Shown here one piece after another: positions 61,911-64,000 of a stretch of 64,000 nt of DNA. The stretch comes from Nothopassalora personata (lineage: Eukaryota; Ascomycota; Dothideomycetes; Mycosphaerellales; Mycosphaerellaceae), in assembly GCA_033816765.1 (NCBI GenBank), contig CM066295.1:2418001-2482000 (forward strand). Direction: 5' to 3'. The stretch's first letter is position 1, and each line of letters starts with the position of its first letter. Under the pieces are notes generated by a model that saw nothing but the letters and a program-made list of their open reading frames with translations, made no database searches and had not been told where the DNA came from. A program made the translations under genes and the position numbers.

Positions 61911-64000
61911 CTACCTCGCAGCATCCAGCGCCGCCTTAATCGCATCACAAGTCGCCTTCGCGTCCCCAAACAGCATTTTCGTGTTGGGAGCGTAAAACAT
62001 TGGATTCGGCAAGTCTGCGTATCCACTTCCCATGCCTCGCTTCATGACGATGACCTGTTTGGATTTGTAGGCGTTGATGATGGGCATGCCGGCAATGGGG
62101 CTAAACATTGAAAGTCAGAATACCACACCGTTGCCACGGGAGGAAGGGAGGGGAAGATGAGTCTTACCTATCAGGCTCATACGCGATCGGATTCACCGTA
62201 TCATTAGCACCGATCACCAGCGTCAAATCGACATCATCGAAACCTGCTTCGTTCACTTCGTCCATTTCCAGGACAATGTCGTAGGGTACGGAGGCTTCCG
62301 CGAGTAAGACGTTGCATTGGCCCGGCATGCGTCCTGCCACGGGATGGATCGCGAAGACGACTTCGACGTTCATGGATCTGAGCACTGCTACGATTTCCGC
62401 GATAGGGTACTGCGCTTTCGCCACTGCCATGCCGTAGCCGACTACGATCACGACCTTCTGCGCGTCTTTCAGAGTTTGCACGGTCTCGTCGATAGTGGTT
62501 TTAGTAATTTCGCCTTCGATTTTCTGTGATGTGCTTGCGGGCGCGGATGCAATGCCGCCGAAGAGGACGTTGGTTAGGGAGCGGTTCATGGCGACGCACA
62601 TGATGTAGGAGAGGATTGAACCGCTGACGCCGATCAGGGAGCCGACGGTTGTGAGGATGGGGGAGTTGAGCATGAAGCCTTCGGCGACGAGGGCGAAGCC
62701 CGAGTATGCGTTTAGGACGGTGATGACGACGGGCATGTCTGCGCCGCCGATTGCCGCTGTCGTGGTGTAGCCTTTGGCGAAGCTGAGCGCGGTGTTGACG
62801 CCAAGACATGTTGCTGCGATTAAGGGGGCGCCTGGGGCGTACATGCAGAAGGCACCCATGGTGGCGATGTTTGTGCCGAGCAGGGCGGAGTTCATGAGGT
62901 GTTTGCCTGGGAGGACTGTAGGGCGCGACGACATGCGGCCGGCAAGTTTGAGGAACGCGACGATTGAGCCGGTGAAGGTCACGCCACCAATCAGCACGCC
63001 GAGGTAGCCTGTTACCATGTGCAACATGTCGAGGTGGGAGATGGCGGCCATTACGGAGCCGATGCTGGTTAGGACTGCGGCAAGACCGACGACTGAGTGC
63101 AGGGCTGCAACAGTCTGAGGGAGCTCAGTCGGTGTGATGCGGCGGCCGATGAGGGCACCCAGAATGCTGCCTATGCCTGCTACGGCGCCGAATTGGATAA
63201 GGGTTTCTGGGGAGAAGCCTACTGCTGCTAGGGATGCGAGGACACCAGATCCGACCCCCAGCATGCCCAGAAGATTACCTGTTCGTGCTGTGGCTTGTGA
63301 TGCTAGACCTGTCAAGGAGCCAATACACAGCATGGAACTGGCTAGGTAGCCTGCTTGAATGAGGCCTGCCATTCCAGTCGCGGAAGCCGCTAGGAAACCA
63401 CCTCCGAAGACTGCTGCTGGTACTGCGTATAGCCAAGGGTACTCGGGCGGGTCAGTCGGCCTGCGGAACATGTCCAGCATTCTCTTTGAGATGACGAAGC
63501 CGCCAGAGACATTCACGAAAGCCAGCAGCACGGACGCAGCACCGAGCACTTGAGGAAGAGTCTGTGGGAGGTAGCCACCACCCATGATGAAGAAACCACC
63601 AATACCCACCATTCCGGATATGGCATTTGTGACGGACATTAGAGGTGAATGCAGAGCTGGAGCCACGCCCCAGACGACACGATACCCGATAAGACCAGCG
63701 AGAGAGAAGGTGAAGAGATTACCCATGAAGATAGGGCCGGTCATCTTGCCAAGTGCAAGAGCAGTACCCATGGCACCAGTAACAGTGGCCACCTCCCGAG
63801 TAGTCTTTTGCCATGGAGTCAGCGCTACCACTTCCTCCTTGACCTCAACCGGCTTCACAGCTGGCGCTGGCGGTGGTGGCAATGGAGGCAACGGCGGTAC
63901 TAGTTCTCCTTCATGAGTGACGATCGACCGCCGGACAACCTCATCATTCAGATCGATGCCAAAGTGCCCTTCCTTCGGTGACATCGATAGCAGGAACTTG
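61911..64000 (-). CDS. NAD(P) transhydrogenase, proton-translocating, C-terminal part (5' end outside window)
   Basis: This inner mitochondrial membrane enzyme transfers hydride between NADH and NADP+ coupled to proton movement. The visible coding is complement(join(61911..62100, 62168..>64000)), about 670 residues. The frame remains open past the Met codon at 63984 to the window edge, so that Met is internal ([14 protein letters not shown] precedes the membrane part). A Pro-rich linker (about 63870-63830) is followed by about a dozen hydrophobic helices (63780-62560; domain II). The NADP-binding domain III has the [10 protein letters not shown] dinucleotide motif (about 62430), [20 protein letters not shown], and KRGMGSGYA in the last exon. 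The 67-nt intron splits a Ser codon just before PIAGMP. The end LDAAR-stop fits the family. It is not RIPped. Domain I (NAD-binding) lies off the window. Confidence 0.93.
62101..62167 (-). other. Transhydrogenase last intron
   Basis: A 67-nt intron on the minus strand with a GTAAGA donor, CTGAC branch and TTAG acceptor. It joins PD-S to PIAGMP. Confidence 0.88.

Noticed and set aside
1..64000. CRISPR arrays, rRNA, tRNA genes, telomere repeats.
   Set aside because: No regularly spaced repeats, rRNA signatures, cloverleaf-like tRNA boxes or telomeric arrays were seen by eye.

Overview
The window reads as a filamentous ascomycete chromosome, probably a Dothideomycete (inference). Reasons: short GT-AG introns with CTGAC branch sites in the two conserved genes, Ty3/Gypsy, Copia-like and pogo/Fot1 transposons, and very strong repeat-induced point mutation (RIP). 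RIP shows as near-absence of CpA/TpG dinucleotides and a flood of TAG/TAA/ATA/TAT in most repeats. About 56 kb is transposon-derived. Only the last 4.2 kb carries ordinary genes: the NEDD8-activating enzyme E1 regulatory subunit (+) and, convergent with it, the 3' part of a proton-translocating NAD(P) transhydrogenase (-).

Layout. 1-2.6 kb: RIPped retroelement debris with a fresh-looking solo LTR. 2.6-3.3 kb: a low-RIP strip holding a small six-cysteine secreted-protein gene with a RIP-type stop just after its signal peptide. 3.3-7.3 kb: two RIPped pogo/Fot1 elements. 7.3-9.9 kb: low-RIP, mostly non-coding sequence with short repeats. 9.9-11.8 kb: an intact pogo transposon with 70-bp terminal inverted repeats. 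11.85-19.28 kb: a full-length RIPped chromovirus (here called D2). 19.3-31.1 kb: a very long Ty3/Gypsy element (G1). 31.1-37.1 kb: broken chromovirus pieces (E and I). 37.1-55.4 kb: a second, inverted copy of the long element (G2), interrupted by a chimeric retroelement block at 41.8-44.7 kb and by an intact chromovirus (D) at 45.75-53.12 kb. 55.4-58.9 kb: two more D-family fragments (H and K). 59.2-64 kb: the gene-bearing end.

D is the only intact retrotransposon. It has LTRs that read as identical, a 5-bp target duplication, complete gag and pol, a canonical -1 slippery heptamer in the gag/pol overlap, and a possible self-priming primer-binding site. Between integrase and the 3' LTR it carries an opposite-strand gene for a Zn2Cys6-like plus coiled-coil protein whose tail overlaps pol. 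The same opposite-strand gene can be read in the RIPped relatives D2 and E, so it belongs to the element family. This ambisense accessory gene and the roughly 1,000-codon accessory ORF of the G elements are the best candidates for undescribed biology here. Letter names for elements are mine.
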